Shown here: positions 1-8,367 of the stretch, one piece after another
Layout of the letters: the number at the start of each line of letters is the position of its first letter
How positions within the stretch are numbered: the first letter of the stretch is position 1
Assembly: GCF_947504105.1 (NCBI RefSeq)
Contig: NZ_CANNGP010000012.1
Span: 33,102-97,101, forward strand
Length of the DNA: 64,000 nucleotides
Direction: 5' to 3'
From: an uncultured Tateyamaria sp.
GTDB lineage: Bacteria; Pseudomonadota; Alphaproteobacteria; Rhodobacterales; Rhodobacteraceae
Notes under the pieces: generated by a model
What the model was told of the DNA's origin: nothing
What the model saw: the letters and a program-made list of their open reading frames with translations, nothing else
Databases searched by the model: none
Program-made: the position numbers and the translations under genes

Positions 1-163
1 CAAAAAGCGGTTCGCCCGATACGATGTCGACATAGATGCCCGGTTCCTTATTGCTCAGCAGCTTGCCTGTGCCGGGGCGTTCCGTGCCGCTTTCCTGTGT
101 GACGTAAAACTCCTCGGGCGAGAGTGTTGCAATGACGTCGGGGTTTTTTGTGTACTTGGTCAT
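1..163 (-). CDS. msrB: Peptide-methionine (R)-S-oxide reductase MsrB, N-terminal part
   Basis: This is the first 54 codons of a gene that runs off the left edge of the window. The translation begins MTKYTKNPDVIATLSPEEFY and contains VTQESGTERPGTGKLL, then NKEPGIYVDIVSGEPLF, which is the conserved N-terminal half of the MsrB fold. MsrB reduces methionine-R-sulfoxide in oxidised proteins, using thioredoxin. Where zinc-binding MsrBs have a CxxC pair (as in E. coli, YHCLICDAPLF) this protein has YVDIVSGEPLF, so the first zinc-site cysteine pair is absent, as in the zinc-free subfamily. The catalytic cysteine lies outside the window. The divergent neighbour is a glutathione-peroxidase-like gene, so this is a small oxidative-repair neighbourhood. 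Confidence 0.85.
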   Translation of the reverse strand, partial: MTKYTKNPDVIATLSPEEFYVTQESGTERPGTGKLLSNKEPGIYVDIVSGEPLF

Positions 164-281
164 GGTTTGTCCGTCCGTTCAGTGTTTCCTTATATTTGGG
201 GTTGTTGGTTGGAATTGAAAGGGGATGACTGCGCGCGCCTGCGTCCTACATTTGCTGTGACCCCGAAAGAGGAGTGATCAC

Positions 282-812
282 GTGCGTGCATTTCTTGTTT
301 GTCTTTTTGTTGCACTTGCACCGGTTGCGAGCGCGGGTATGCGCGATATGCAATTTCCGTCAATTGATGGTGGTGTGATCGACATGTCCGCCTGGGACGG
401 GCAGCCGGTGCTGGTGGTGAATACCGCATCGCAATGCGCCTATACCGGCCAATACGAGGCATTGCAGGCCCTTTACGACACCTACAGGGACGAAGGTCTG
501 GTTGTGTTGGCGGTGCCATCTGATGCGTTCAGGCAAGAACTGGACAGCGCAGACGAGGTGCGCACGTTCTGTGAGATGGCCTTTGGTCTGGACATGCCGA
601 TGACGGATATCCTGCCGCTCAAGGGTGATAACGCGCATCCGTTCTACAGGACCCTTCGGGACCAAGCGGGTTTCGTGCCGCGCTGGAATTTCAACAAGGT
701 GTTGATCGGTGCGGATGGCGCCGTGTTGGGCACATGGGGGGCCAGAACGGCCCCCATGTCGCGCGATATCACCAATGCTGTCGAAGCGGCCCTGACGGGG
801 TCAGGACCCTAG
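282..812 (+). CDS. Glutathione peroxidase family protein, exported
   Basis: A 176-residue thiol peroxidase of the glutathione peroxidase family, predicted to reduce peroxides outside the cytoplasm. Residues 1-18 form a signal peptide (MRAFLVCLFVALAPVASA). The peroxidatic motif is NTASQCAYTGQY, with Cys52 in place of selenocysteine, and the C-terminal WNFNKVLIG (about 135-143) supplies the conserved Trp and Asn. The usual FPCNQF segment carrying the catalytic Gln reads VPSDAF (about 79-84), so that Gln is missing. The start is a GTG preceded by AGAGGAG at about 10 nt. The 3' end overlaps the convergent Wzi-like gene by 4 nt. The family assignment is firm; the reductant (thioredoxin or glutathione) cannot be read from the sequence. 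Confidence 0.85.
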   Translation: MRAFLVCLFVALAPVASAGMRDMQFPSIDGGVIDMSAWDGQPVLVVNTASQCAYTGQYEALQALYDTYRDEGLVVLAVPSDAFRQELDSADEVRTFCEMAFGLDMPMTDILPLKGDNAHPFYRTLRDQAGFVPRWNFNKVLIGADGAVLGTWGARTAPMSRDITNAVEAALTGSGP

Positions 813-2056
813 AACGATTGGCTGTAGTTGATGCCCACGCGCACGCCGCTGTCTTGTTCCGCGGTGTCCAGATCAAATGACTGGTGTGCAACGATCCCTT
901 GCAATGTACCGCCCCAAAGCTGCGTGCTGGCGCCGAACGAGACAACCGTGCCTGTTTCCCGCGTGGTGCTCAGGCTGTGATTGGGGTTGGACGCATCGTT
1001 GATCGTGAATTTGCCGATGTTCCAGTCCAGCGCCCAGGTGTCAAAATCATGTTTGCCCCGGAGGCTGGCAGAGCGGCTTTCCGATCCGATGGCGGCGCCC
1101 ATCACCACACCCTCATTCCGATAGGAATAGACATCGTTGTTGTAGGCAGTGTTCGGTCCGCAGAACCCGGCGTCTGAGAAGTTCACCGTCGTATCCACAT
1201 ATTCGAGCGTGATCGTGCTGTCGGCATTGAAGAGCCGCGATTTGTTTTCAAGCCCGGCAAGGAAGAAGAAGCACGACGGCAGTCCGCCTGCTTCGTCTTC
1301 ACCCACGGCCTGGCCGTATATGCGGTTGCTGAACGTGTCCGGGCCAAAGCGGTAAGATGCCCCGACACCAGCGATTTGGTTGGCTGGCGCGCTGTCGCCC
1401 TCGTTGGAATTGCCAACCAGTACATCAAGGAATGTGTCGAACCCGTCCGGTTGGCCTGATCCGCCATACTGCGCGACCCGGACCAATTCGATTTCGAGGT
1501 CCGGAATGGGCTCAAAGCCCAGCCGCATGCCCAATATCAGCGAGTTGTCAGGCTGGTTTAAATCGTCGGTTTGCCCAATAAAGACTTCCCCGTTCCAGGG
1601 CCCTATCCATCTGAGAACCGGCACATCAGAAGTTCGTGCCTCTTCCTTGCGGATGTACACGGACGGGAAGGCAGGCGCGTTCCGCGACAAGATCAAGGAT
1701 GTGTATTCTGACGGCGACCAGTGTCTTTCAAACTGTCCAACACCAACTTGCCAATTGTCATTGCCGAACCTGTAGCCCGCATCGCCGAAGATCAGCACGC
1801 TGTCCACGGCTTCGTTTTCGAAGGTTTCGCCCAGCGTCAGGTCGAAGGCAAACTGCCCGACCCGCGTGCTGGTCGATATCGAGAGACCATCATATGCAAG
1901 AATGCCGTATTGCTCGGTTCGCCCCAGAAAGTCGTCCGAGATGGCACCGAAGCTGAGAGTGTAGTTGGTTTCCGCCAGAGCGGGATCATCAAGGGCCGCT
2001 ACAAAGACAAGCCCCAGGACAAACGCATGTTGTTTGTGTTTGGTAAGGTATTTCAC
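809..2056 (-). CDS. Wzi-like capsule assembly outer-membrane protein
   Basis: About 415 residues: a signal peptide ending near PALAE, then an alternating amphipathic beta-strand pattern rich in glycine and aromatics, ending in phenylalanine (NYSQSF), as outer-membrane beta barrels do. The segment QVGVGQFERHWSPSEYTSLI, followed by LSRNAPAFPSVYIRKEEAR, resembles the Wzi family, which anchors or organises capsular polysaccharide at the cell surface. The start chosen is GTG at 2056, preceded by AGAGGA at 6 nt; an upstream in-frame start at 2089 would add residues ahead of the signal peptide. It is the last gene of the minus-strand polysaccharide locus, 80 nt downstream of the CapD/FlaA1-like gene. 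A generic porin is the alternative, but the gene context favours Wzi. Confidence 0.65.
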   Translation of the reverse strand: MKYLTKHKQHAFVLGLVFVAALDDPALAETNYTLSFGAISDDFLGRTEQYGILAYDGLSISTSTRVGQFAFDLTLGETFENEAVDSVLIFGDAGYRFGNDNWQVGVGQFERHWSPSEYTSLILSRNAPAFPSVYIRKEEARTSDVPVLRWIGPWNGEVFIGQTDDLNQPDNSLILGMRLGFEPIPDLEIELVRVAQYGGSGQPDGFDTFLDVLVGNSNEGDSAPANQIAGVGASYRFGPDTFSNRIYGQAVGEDEAGGLPSCFFFLAGLENKSRLFNADSTITLEYVDTTVNFSDAGFCGPNTAYNNDVYSYRNEGVVMGAAIGSESRSASLRGKHDFDTWALDWNIGKFTINDASNPNHSLSTTRETGTVVSFGASTQLWGGTLQGIVAHQSFDLDTAEQDSGVRVGINYSQSF

Positions 2057-2136
2057 TGTCAGTCCTCTGAAATGAAACAGAAGTTGCAAGATGTTTCTGT
2101 GTTGTAATCGAACCGTATCATAACAGGTTTGATGTT

Positions 2137-4044
2137 CTATTGGACGGGATGTGCAATCTCTATGCTGTTTTCCGCTTGCGGCTCTTTCTGTCCGAACCCC
2201 TCGACCCAGCGCTTTACAACACCGCGCGCCGCGGTTTCGTCACTTGCCGCCAGTGCCTGACGCAGTGACCGCATGGCAGACGCGACTTCGATCTCGCTCA
2301 GGCAGTCTTCGACGGTGAAAAAGATCTTTTTGTGTCCGGTGCCAACCTGTGTTCCGCTCAGCGTCAGCTCTTCGGTCATCTTTTCGCCTGGGCGCAGGCC
2401 GGTGAACTCGATCTCGATGTCTCCGTCGGGGTATTGTGCATCGCGCACCGTGAAACCGGCGCTTTCGATCACCTGCCTGGCAAGTCGTTCAATTCTAACA
2501 GGTTTGCCCATATCCAGAACAAACACTTCGCCGCCCTTGGCCATGGATGCGGCGCGCAGCACCAGGTTCACAGCTTCCTGAACAGTCATGAAATAACGGG
2601 ACACCTCGGGATGTGTAACGGTAAGCGGTCCACCGCGTCGCAACTGTTCCTGGAACAGTGGCACCACCGATCCGGAAGAACCCAACACGTTGCCAAATCT
2701 GACGATCGAAAATTTCAAACCCTTTGGCGTTGCGATGCGCTGTGCGATGTCTTGCACCGCCAGTTCAGCCAGACGTTTGGATGCGCCCATCATGTTTGTG
2801 GGCCGCACCGCCTTGTCCGACGAAATCAGCATGAACCGCTCAACTCCGGCTCTGGCCGCTTCGGTGACCAGTGTCTGAGTGCCCAGGGCATTGTTTGCCA
2901 GCCCCGCGAGCGGATTGAATTCAACAAGTGGTACATGCTTGTAAGCGGCGGCGTGTAAAACGACCTGGATGTCGTGATCTTTCAGCACACTCCGCACCTG
3001 CCGCCCGTCGGTGACCGACCCCAGCAACGGCACGATTTCGATGTCGCTGCCTTCGGCAAGTTGGGTCAGTTCCTGATGGATCTGATAAAGCGCAAGCTCA
3101 TTCAGCTCGTACAGAACGATTTTTTCCGGATGGTAGTCGAGAACCTGACGGCTGAGTTCCGAACCGATGGAGCCGCCCGCGCCAGAAATCAGGATACGGC
3201 GATTGGCATAGGCTTCATCACCTCCGTTCTGAGTTGTCATGACCTCATCGCGGCCCAGGAAGTTGCGTGGGTTAATCGGTTTCAGTTTGTCGACAAGCGC
3301 CTCTTCTCCGATCAGTTGGGAAAACGATGGGAGGGTTTGTACTTCCAGCCCCATTTTCTGCAACCGCCGTGCGACCTGCATCTGCTTGGGATGGCTTTGC
3401 GACGGGATAGCGAGCAGCACCCGGTCAATTTTCTTTTCGGCCACAATTTCTGCAATGCGGACGGGGCTATGGACAGGCAACCGCAGCACGTTCACCCCTT
3501 GAAGCGCTTTATTGTCATCGACAAAAGCGACGGGTTCGATCTGTTCGTGGCCGCGCAGGGCCGACACCAGTTGCATACCGGTGGTACCTGCACCGTAGAT
3601 CAGAACACGACACCTGTCGGACCCATTGCGGTAGATGGCCAGCACAACCTGCAGCAGGATGGCTCGGCTCATGATCGAGAAGACAAAGAACGAGATGCCG
3701 AAGGTGATCTGCGTTGATAACGGAAGCGGCATGTTGGCCGCGGTTGTCAGCAGTATCGACGTCATTGTCAGCAGCAAGGAAAAGACCCCGGTGCGCCCGA
3801 TCGATGCAGCTTCGTATTCGTTCAGGGTTGTTGAACAGATGCCGAGCCACAGAGAAAGCCCGGCTGCGACGATCAGCATGTAGGGCAGTATGGGGAGATA
3901 CGCCTGGAAGTTGATCCATGCCGCCTGACCCGACAAGTTCAGGCTGAACGCGAAAAATAACGCTGCCGGAATGAGGATCGTGTCAACGACGATCAATACA
4001 TTTCGCTTTTGCGTGCGCGAAAGCAGCTTGAGCAGGTCCAACAT
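2137..4044 (-). CDS. Membrane-bound nucleotide-sugar 4,6-dehydratase/epimerase (CapD/WbpM/FlaA1 family)
   Basis: A 635-residue polysaccharide biosynthesis protein. The first ~150 residues hold four or five hydrophobic segments. A CoA-binding-like Rossmann region follows (VLIYGAGTTGMQLV), then an extended SDR domain with NAD-binding GAGGSIGSELSRQVL and the family motif SSDKAVRPTNMMGASKR, where the WbpM group has Asp-Lys in place of the usual Tyr-x3-Lys pair. Relatives convert UDP-GlcNAc to its 4-keto-6-deoxy derivative, the first step to sugars such as QuiNAc, FucNAc or bacillosamine. The start has AAGGGGG four nt upstream. It lies 186 nt downstream of the sugar transferase gene. The precise nucleotide-sugar substrate is inferred, not seen. 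Confidence 0.88.
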   Translation of the reverse strand: MLDLLKLLSRTQKRNVLIVVDTILIPAALFFAFSLNLSGQAAWINFQAYLPILPYMLIVAAGLSLWLGICSTTLNEYEAASIGRTGVFSLLLTMTSILLTTAANMPLPLSTQITFGISFFVFSIMSRAILLQVVLAIYRNGSDRCRVLIYGAGTTGMQLVSALRGHEQIEPVAFVDDNKALQGVNVLRLPVHSPVRIAEIVAEKKIDRVLLAIPSQSHPKQMQVARRLQKMGLEVQTLPSFSQLIGEEALVDKLKPINPRNFLGRDEVMTTQNGGDEAYANRRILISGAGGSIGSELSRQVLDYHPEKIVLYELNELALYQIHQELTQLAEGSDIEIVPLLGSVTDGRQVRSVLKDHDIQVVLHAAAYKHVPLVEFNPLAGLANNALGTQTLVTEAARAGVERFMLISSDKAVRPTNMMGASKRLAELAVQDIAQRIATPKGLKFSIVRFGNVLGSSGSVVPLFQEQLRRGGPLTVTHPEVSRYFMTVQEAVNLVLRAASMAKGGEVFVLDMGKPVRIERLARQVIESAGFTVRDAQYPDGDIEIEFTGLRPGEKMTEELTLSGTQVGTGHKKIFFTVEDCLSEIEVASAMRSLRQALAASDETAARGVVKRWVEGFGQKEPQAENSIEIAHPVQ

Positions 4045-4230
4045 GTTGCCCCCTTATCTTTCCCGGCTGCGAACAGCGCTAACACGATTACATAAAGGAA
4101 TCGTGCAGCCATTTTGCACATGCAGAAAAGATGGCCGGTACCCGGCGGAAAAGTGCCAAAAAATGCCCATTAAATAAGCGTCTCAACGCACTAATTGCAC
4201 ATAACAACCGATTCGGTAAGGGATTCGATC

Positions 4231-4851
4231 CTACCGCCGCTGGCGACGGAACAGATTGCCAATAGTTTGAAAGACCAAATCAAAGTCGTAACAGGTGGTT
4301 TGATTCTTTTGATAGATGAGGTCCAGGCGCGCTTTGCGTGGCACACAAATGCGGCAATATGTGTTGTCTGTCTCTTCCGGCGTGCTGCACCGCGCTAAAA
4401 GACGGTCTTCGTGCTTGTGAAAACGGATGGTTGCCAGCCCGGTCACACCGGGCCGCGAATTCAATACTTTAGCGTATAGTTCGGGGAACCTTTCAACATA
4501 TTCGCGAAGGGGCGGACGCGGTCCCACAAAGGACAGATCGCCTTTGAGGATATTCCACAGCTGTGGAAACTCATCCAACCGCTTGGCCCGCAATTTGGCA
4601 CCCAATGGTGTGATCCGCGCCTCCTTATGGCCGCCGGAAACGCCCTGATCGTTATTGTCGATTGTCATGGTGCGGAACTTCCACAGCCCGAAACTGTCTG
4701 TTGGCGATTTCATCCGTTCTGCAACATAGAAAAGCGGCCGGCCCTGTTTCCGCCAGACGATCCAGATCAGATACAGGATGACTGGGCCAAGAAGGATCAC
4801 CAGGAGGCTGGCAAAGAACAGGTCGAAGATGCGCTTGCGCCAAGTCATCAT
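4231..4851 (-). CDS. Initiating sugar transferase (undecaprenyl-phosphate sugar phosphotransferase)
   Basis: A 206-residue bacterial sugar transferase of the monotopic phosphoglycosyl transferase family (PglC/WcaJ catalytic domain). It has one N-terminal hydrophobic hairpin (about residues 10-32, LFFASLLVILLGPVILYLIW) and the catalytic block: GLWKFRTM, then RLDEFPQLWNILKGDLSFVG and GPRPPL. Enzymes of this family move a sugar-1-phosphate from a nucleotide sugar onto undecaprenyl phosphate at the inner face of the membrane, starting a surface polysaccharide or glycan. The start codon overlaps the stop of the upstream epimerase gene (ATGA), so the two are translationally coupled. The cysteine-rich tail (TYCRICVPRKARLDL) is normal for the PglC-like subgroup. 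Confidence 0.9.
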   Translation of the reverse strand: MMTWRKRIFDLFFASLLVILLGPVILYLIWIVWRKQGRPLFYVAERMKSPTDSFGLWKFRTMTIDNNDQGVSGGHKEARITPLGAKLRAKRLDEFPQLWNILKGDLSFVGPRPPLREYVERFPELYAKVLNSRPGVTGLATIRFHKHEDRLLARCSTPEETDNTYCRICVPRKARLDLIYQKNQTTCYDFDLVFQTIGNLFRRQRR

Positions 4852-5618
4852 GTGCGTGCTCCTTCCGTCCAGTCTGCCACGATGCCCGCAGCCGTGCTGT
4901 CGGACTCACTAAACGATGTGAACTGTTCAAGGCTAGACGTGTCCAGATACACGCGGGCAATCGTGCGATCCGTCGCCGGTCGCGGCGTCCATTCCAGCGC
5001 AGCCGCGTCCAGAAGATCGCCCATGTGCACGGCCCTGGGCGCGGCGATGTTCAATACTTTGGGTAAGCTGTCGTGTCGCGTGAGCGCGTTTAGTACTTCT
5101 GCCAATTTCCCCGGCCCGATATAACTGCGTGCCGGAGTTGTGCCATCGTCCAGTTGATCGAGCTGAAAACCGGGTTTCCATCCACCAAGGATTGCATCCG
5201 CACCTGCCACGTTGCCCAACCGCAATGATGTGCTCGGATTTGGATGTGCGGCGGCCATTCTCTCCATGTCCAACTTGGTTGAGGCATAATGGCTTAATGG
5301 TGATGTTGGCCCACTTTCGATGAGGGCGCCCTGTAAGGCGCCGTAGATAGCGGCAGATGAAAACAGAAAAACATGCGCGCCACCGGCTGCATCAAGTGTC
5401 TGACGGGCAAGGGTCGTGTTCAGCTCCATGGGAGCGTCGGATCCGTGGGTGACACCCGCAAGGCAAAAGATCGCGTTTGCCCCCTCCAATGCACCCGCCA
5501 AGGCATCGGGATCGGCGATGTCGACGTCAGCGCGCGTTGTCCAAAGCGCGTCACCCTGCCAGCGTGGCTTGAGCAACCGGCCAAGCTTTCCGCCGGCACC
5601 AAGCATCACGATCCGCAT
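4848..5618 (-). CDS. NAD-dependent epimerase/dehydratase (extended SDR)
   Basis: A 256-residue Rossmann-fold protein, shorter than classical UDP-sugar epimerases (about 310-340 residues). The nucleotide-binding motif is GAGGKLG at residues 7-13, and the catalytic pair is YASTK preceded by the serine-rich strand FLFSSAAIYG. It lies 3 nt after the GT4 glycosyltransferase and overlaps the sugar transferase by 4 nt, so it very probably modifies the nucleotide sugar used by that transferase. PglC-type initiators are often paired with such an SDR that makes or reduces a 4-keto sugar. The exact reaction cannot be told from sequence. Confidence 0.8.
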   Translation of the reverse strand: MRIVMLGAGGKLGRLLKPRWQGDALWTTRADVDIADPDALAGALEGANAIFCLAGVTHGSDAPMELNTTLARQTLDAAGGAHVFLFSSAAIYGALQGALIESGPTSPLSHYASTKLDMERMAAAHPNPSTSLRLGNVAGADAILGGWKPGFQLDQLDDGTTPARSYIGPGKLAEVLNALTRHDSLPKVLNIAAPRAVHMGDLLDAAALEWTPRPATDRTIARVYLDTSSLEQFTSFSESDSTAAGIVADWTEGART

Positions 5619-5621
5619 GGG

Positions 5622-6869
5622 TCAATCCATTTTGATTTGTTTGTCTGCCGGGACCAACGCGTTGATCTGGCGTATGTGTTCCGGCAGGCAAACGGTTTCG
5701 AAATCGTAAGTATCGATCACATGCTGCCGCGCGGCAGGGCCAAGGTGTGCATAGTCGCGCGGCTTGTCCAGAACGTCTGCCACTTGCGCGGCAATGGCGT
5801 CGGGATCGAAGAAGTCGACCAGCAAACCCGTTTTGCCATGTTCTATTGCCTCGCGCACCGGGGCCACGTCGCTGGCCACAATTGTTGCTTCCATCGACAT
5901 GCTTTCGAGCAGGGACCAAGACAGCACGAACGGCATCGACAGATATATATGGCACGAACTGATCTGGATGATGTTTTGATAGTTCTCGTACGGCACCTGC
6001 CCCAGAAAATGGAGCCGGTCCCAGTCGAGCAGGTGGCCCACTTCGGCCTCCATCTGACCGCGCAGACCGCCAGGGTGCTTGTTCTTGCCACCGTAGGACG
6101 TGTCGTTGCCGCCGATCACGAGGACACGGGCGTTGGGCCGCGCCTTTTGGATCTTGGGAACAGCGCGCATGAACTGGTGATAGCCGCGTGTGGTTTCGAG
6201 ATTGCGCGACATGAATGTCACGATCTCGTCCTTGGGGGTCAGGGGCCGACCGATCCGGCCAAGCGTGACCTTTGCCTTCTTGTTTGGCGTCAGCTTGTCG
6301 GTTCGAATGCCGTCGTGACAAACATAGATCTTGTCGTGGAAGTGTTTGGGGAACCGGTCGCGTTGCCAATAGGTCGGACTGTGGGCCACATCGACGACGT
6401 TGAAATTGACCTGCGGCACCACGTTGTGACCATGCATGATGAAAGGCGCGTGTTCGCTGACCGGGCTTTGGGGATCAAACCCGACAGGTCCACCATGGAC
6501 CGAATAGTAGTATTCAAAGAACCCGATCATGGGGGTATCGGGCAGCACTTCGCGAAAGAAGGACATCTCGCCCCAGCCAACGTGGCCAATTACGATGTCC
6601 GGTGTGAAGCCTTTGGCGACGATCTTCTGCAATGCCAGAACCGCCCCAAAGCCGTTACCAGCCGCGTTTTCCCATGTCCGTGAGAGGCCATAGGTATCCT
6701 CTTTGGCCTGATGATGCGATTGGTATACGACAGTTTCAACGCCTGCGAATTGCGGTGCTTTTTGGCGTTGCGTCAGAAAAACAATCTCGTGGCCGCCCTG
6801 TGCGGCCAACCACTGGATGAGTTCGCGGTACTGCCCCGGCATGTTCTGATGCACAAACAGAAACTTCAT
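5622..6869 (-). CDS. Glycosyltransferase family 4 protein
   Basis: A 415-residue two-domain GT-B glycosyltransferase. The N-terminal domain starts MKFLFVHQNMPGQYRELIQW, and the C-terminal domain carries the nucleotide-sugar site with the GT4 pattern LLESMSMEATIVASDVAPVR, then EAIEHGKTGLLVDFFDPDAI. It is the first gene of the minus-strand polysaccharide operon (GT4, epimerase, sugar transferase) and has a good ribosome-binding site (GAGGG, 4 nt spacing). No membrane segments are seen, so it should act in the cytoplasm on a lipid-linked acceptor. Donor and linkage are unknown. A 436-codon open frame on the other strand covers this gene and is a codon-bias shadow. Confidence 0.88.
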   Translation of the reverse strand: MKFLFVHQNMPGQYRELIQWLAAQGGHEIVFLTQRQKAPQFAGVETVVYQSHHQAKEDTYGLSRTWENAAGNGFGAVLALQKIVAKGFTPDIVIGHVGWGEMSFFREVLPDTPMIGFFEYYYSVHGGPVGFDPQSPVSEHAPFIMHGHNVVPQVNFNVVDVAHSPTYWQRDRFPKHFHDKIYVCHDGIRTDKLTPNKKAKVTLGRIGRPLTPKDEIVTFMSRNLETTRGYHQFMRAVPKIQKARPNARVLVIGGNDTSYGGKNKHPGGLRGQMEAEVGHLLDWDRLHFLGQVPYENYQNIIQISSCHIYLSMPFVLSWSLLESMSMEATIVASDVAPVREAIEHGKTGLLVDFFDPDAIAAQVADVLDKPRDYAHLGPAARQHVIDTYDFETVCLPEHIRQINALVPADKQIKMD

Positions 6870-6921
6870 CTGTCCCTCGTCTCTTTTTGGTTTGGATACA
6901 TGGCGGTTGGCTTTGCTGCAA

Positions 6922-7944
6922 TCAGGGCTGCGTTGGCCACATCGACCCCGTGCCGCGTTTTTCCTGTCCGGGGCTCAACCCAAAGGTGCCGCGATAGCTT
7001 TTTGAGAAATGCGACAAAGATCGGAAGCCGCAAGCGACACAGATATCCGTGACACTCAGATTGGTCTGCCGCAACAACCCACGCGCCTTTTCGAGCCGCA
7101 ATTGCAGATAGTGCCGCTTGGGTGACATCCCCAGATGTTTGGCAAACAACCGTTCCAATTGCCGCGTACTCAATTCGATCAGGTCCGCGATTTCATCCGG
7201 GCGCAAAGGATCTTCGAGATTGTTTTCCATGATCTGCAGTGCCATCCCAAGCTTGCCATGGGCCATGTCTGGCCGTGCGCGCCGAGACAGTCTTTGACCA
7301 TGGCTTGCCGCCCGTGGGTCGGTGTAAACCATCTGGTCTGCCACCCAGGTCGCAAGGTCGACGCCGTATTCCGATTTGATCCGGTCCAGCATCATGTCCA
7401 TCGATGCGGCCCCACCTGCGGTGGTGAAGATGCGTCCATCTTTCGAATACAGACTGTTTTCGATGATCACATCCGGCAACAGTTCAATCAGTGCCTCGCG
7501 GTATTCCCAATGTGTTGTGACTTGTTTTCCTGACAGCAACCCGGCCAAAGCAAGCGTGTAGGTTCCCGAAGACAACGCTCCGAAATCCATGCCTTTGCGT
7601 GTTTCGCGGCGCAACCAGTTCAGGACCGGTCTGGTGCTGCCCTCGGCCGCGCGGTTACCAGCGCAGACGACCAGCGTTTCGTCGCGGGCCAGTTCGGGCA
7701 GGGCTGCATCAACTGCAGCGGTGATCCCGTTGTAGGCGGGTACAGGATCCCCGGTTTCTCCGACCACGCGCCACGTATAAAACGTTTGCCCCGATGGGTG
7801 CAGGTTGGCGAGGCTCAGCGCTTCAAGCGCACAGGCAAAGCCCAGTTGGGAATAGCCGGGGATCAGCAAAAAGGCATAGCGCCGAGGGGTCGTCGCCTCA
7901 GGCGGCAAGGGCTGCGTCCAGGAGTGCGCGTACCTTGCGGGCAT
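6922..7944 (-). CDS. GlxA-family transcriptional regulator (DJ-1/PfpI-like domain + AraC HTH)
   Basis: A 340-residue regulator. Residues about 20-200 form a DJ-1/PfpI-like domain (RRYAFLLIPGYSQLGFA at the start; GRIFTTAGGAASMDMMLDRI in the second half). The C-terminal ~100 residues are an AraC/XylS helix-turn-helix pair (DLIELSTRQLERLFAKHLGM, then VTDICVACGFRSLSHFSKSY). The cysteine-nucleophile position of active DJ-1 hydrolases is not obvious (GALSSGTYTLALAG), fitting a sensor rather than an enzyme. In proteobacteria such regulators often respond to small amines (GbdR, ArgR, CdhR types). The start lies within the 3' end of the thioredoxin-like gene (47 nt overlap), which suggests coupling, though a slightly later start is possible. 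The target genes are not evident. Confidence 0.85.
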   Translation of the reverse strand: MPARYAHSWTQPLPPEATTPRRYAFLLIPGYSQLGFACALEALSLANLHPSGQTFYTWRVVGETGDPVPAYNGITAAVDAALPELARDETLVVCAGNRAAEGSTRPVLNWLRRETRKGMDFGALSSGTYTLALAGLLSGKQVTTHWEYREALIELLPDVIIENSLYSKDGRIFTTAGGAASMDMMLDRIKSEYGVDLATWVADQMVYTDPRAASHGQRLSRRARPDMAHGKLGMALQIMENNLEDPLRPDEIADLIELSTRQLERLFAKHLGMSPKRHYLQLRLEKARGLLRQTNLSVTDICVACGFRSLSHFSKSYRGTFGLSPGQEKRGTGSMWPTQP

Positions 7945-8296
7945 AGGGTTCGTTCACCAGGCGCGTCACCTCGTCCCCGTTTTTCATCGCCAGCAGTGTG
8001 GACCGGCGCTGTACCTTGAGCCGTTGGGTCATTTGTGAAGGGCCAAACGTGTCCCAATCCACATCGACAAAGGTCAGATCGCCATAAGCCGGGTTTTCCG
8101 CCAGCGCTTCTGCAATCAGGTCTGATTTGATCTGGCACGTCAGGGACCAGCTGGCCCGAAAGTTCATCACGACCGTCTGATCGGTGCCGCGTAGATCGCG
8201 CCATATGGCAGGCGTGTAGGTTTGCGCTGAATACGCCGCGCTGAGCGATGGCACAGCGCAGGCGGCAGCAGACAAAAGAAAGGTGCGGCGGCGCAT
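7898..8296 (-). CDS. Exported thioredoxin-like protein with a single active-site cysteine
   Basis: A 132-residue protein that begins MRRRTFLLSAAACAVPSLSA, a signal peptide with a twin-arginine-like RRRTFLL. The thioredoxin fold follows, with the motif NFRASWSLTCQIKSD at the active site. DsbD-type C-terminal domains have WCxxC here; this protein has W50-S51-L52-T53-C54, so only the resolving-position cysteine remains. It also has the FVDVDWDTFGPS and RSTLLAMKNGDEVTRLVN regions expected of thioredoxins. It cannot do ordinary dithiol exchange, so a monothiol or structural role is inferred. The start is chosen at the ATG preceding the signal peptide; longer in-frame extension upstream is not protein-like. 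It is followed directly by the GlxA-type regulator gene. Confidence 0.7.
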   Translation of the reverse strand: MRRRTFLLSAAACAVPSLSAAYSAQTYTPAIWRDLRGTDQTVVMNFRASWSLTCQIKSDLIAEALAENPAYGDLTFVDVDWDTFGPSQMTQRLKVQRRSTLLAMKNGDEVTRLVNEPYARKVRALLDAALAA

Positions 8297-8303
8297 CAAT
8301 TGG

Positions 8304-8328
8304 GCTCCGAAATCTGAAATATCGGAGC
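8304..8328. repeat. Inverted repeat in leader of thioredoxin-like gene
   Basis: GCTCCGA (8304-8310) and TCGGAGC (8322-8328) form a perfect 7-bp inverted repeat with an 11-nt spacer. It lies between the stop of the DMT permease gene and the start of the thioredoxin-like gene, both on the minus strand. It could be a weak terminator for the former or an operator or leader hairpin for the latter. No T-run follows it. Confidence 0.45.
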
Positions 8329-8367
8329 ACAATATTGCAGGCGGCGGCGCGCGCAAGTGGGCTTCGG

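Noticed and set aside
5373..6683. 436-codon plus-strand open frame
   Set aside because: It lies opposite the GT4 glycosyltransferase, has no domain-like pattern and is His/Arg/Val-rich in the way of antisense frames of GC-rich genes.
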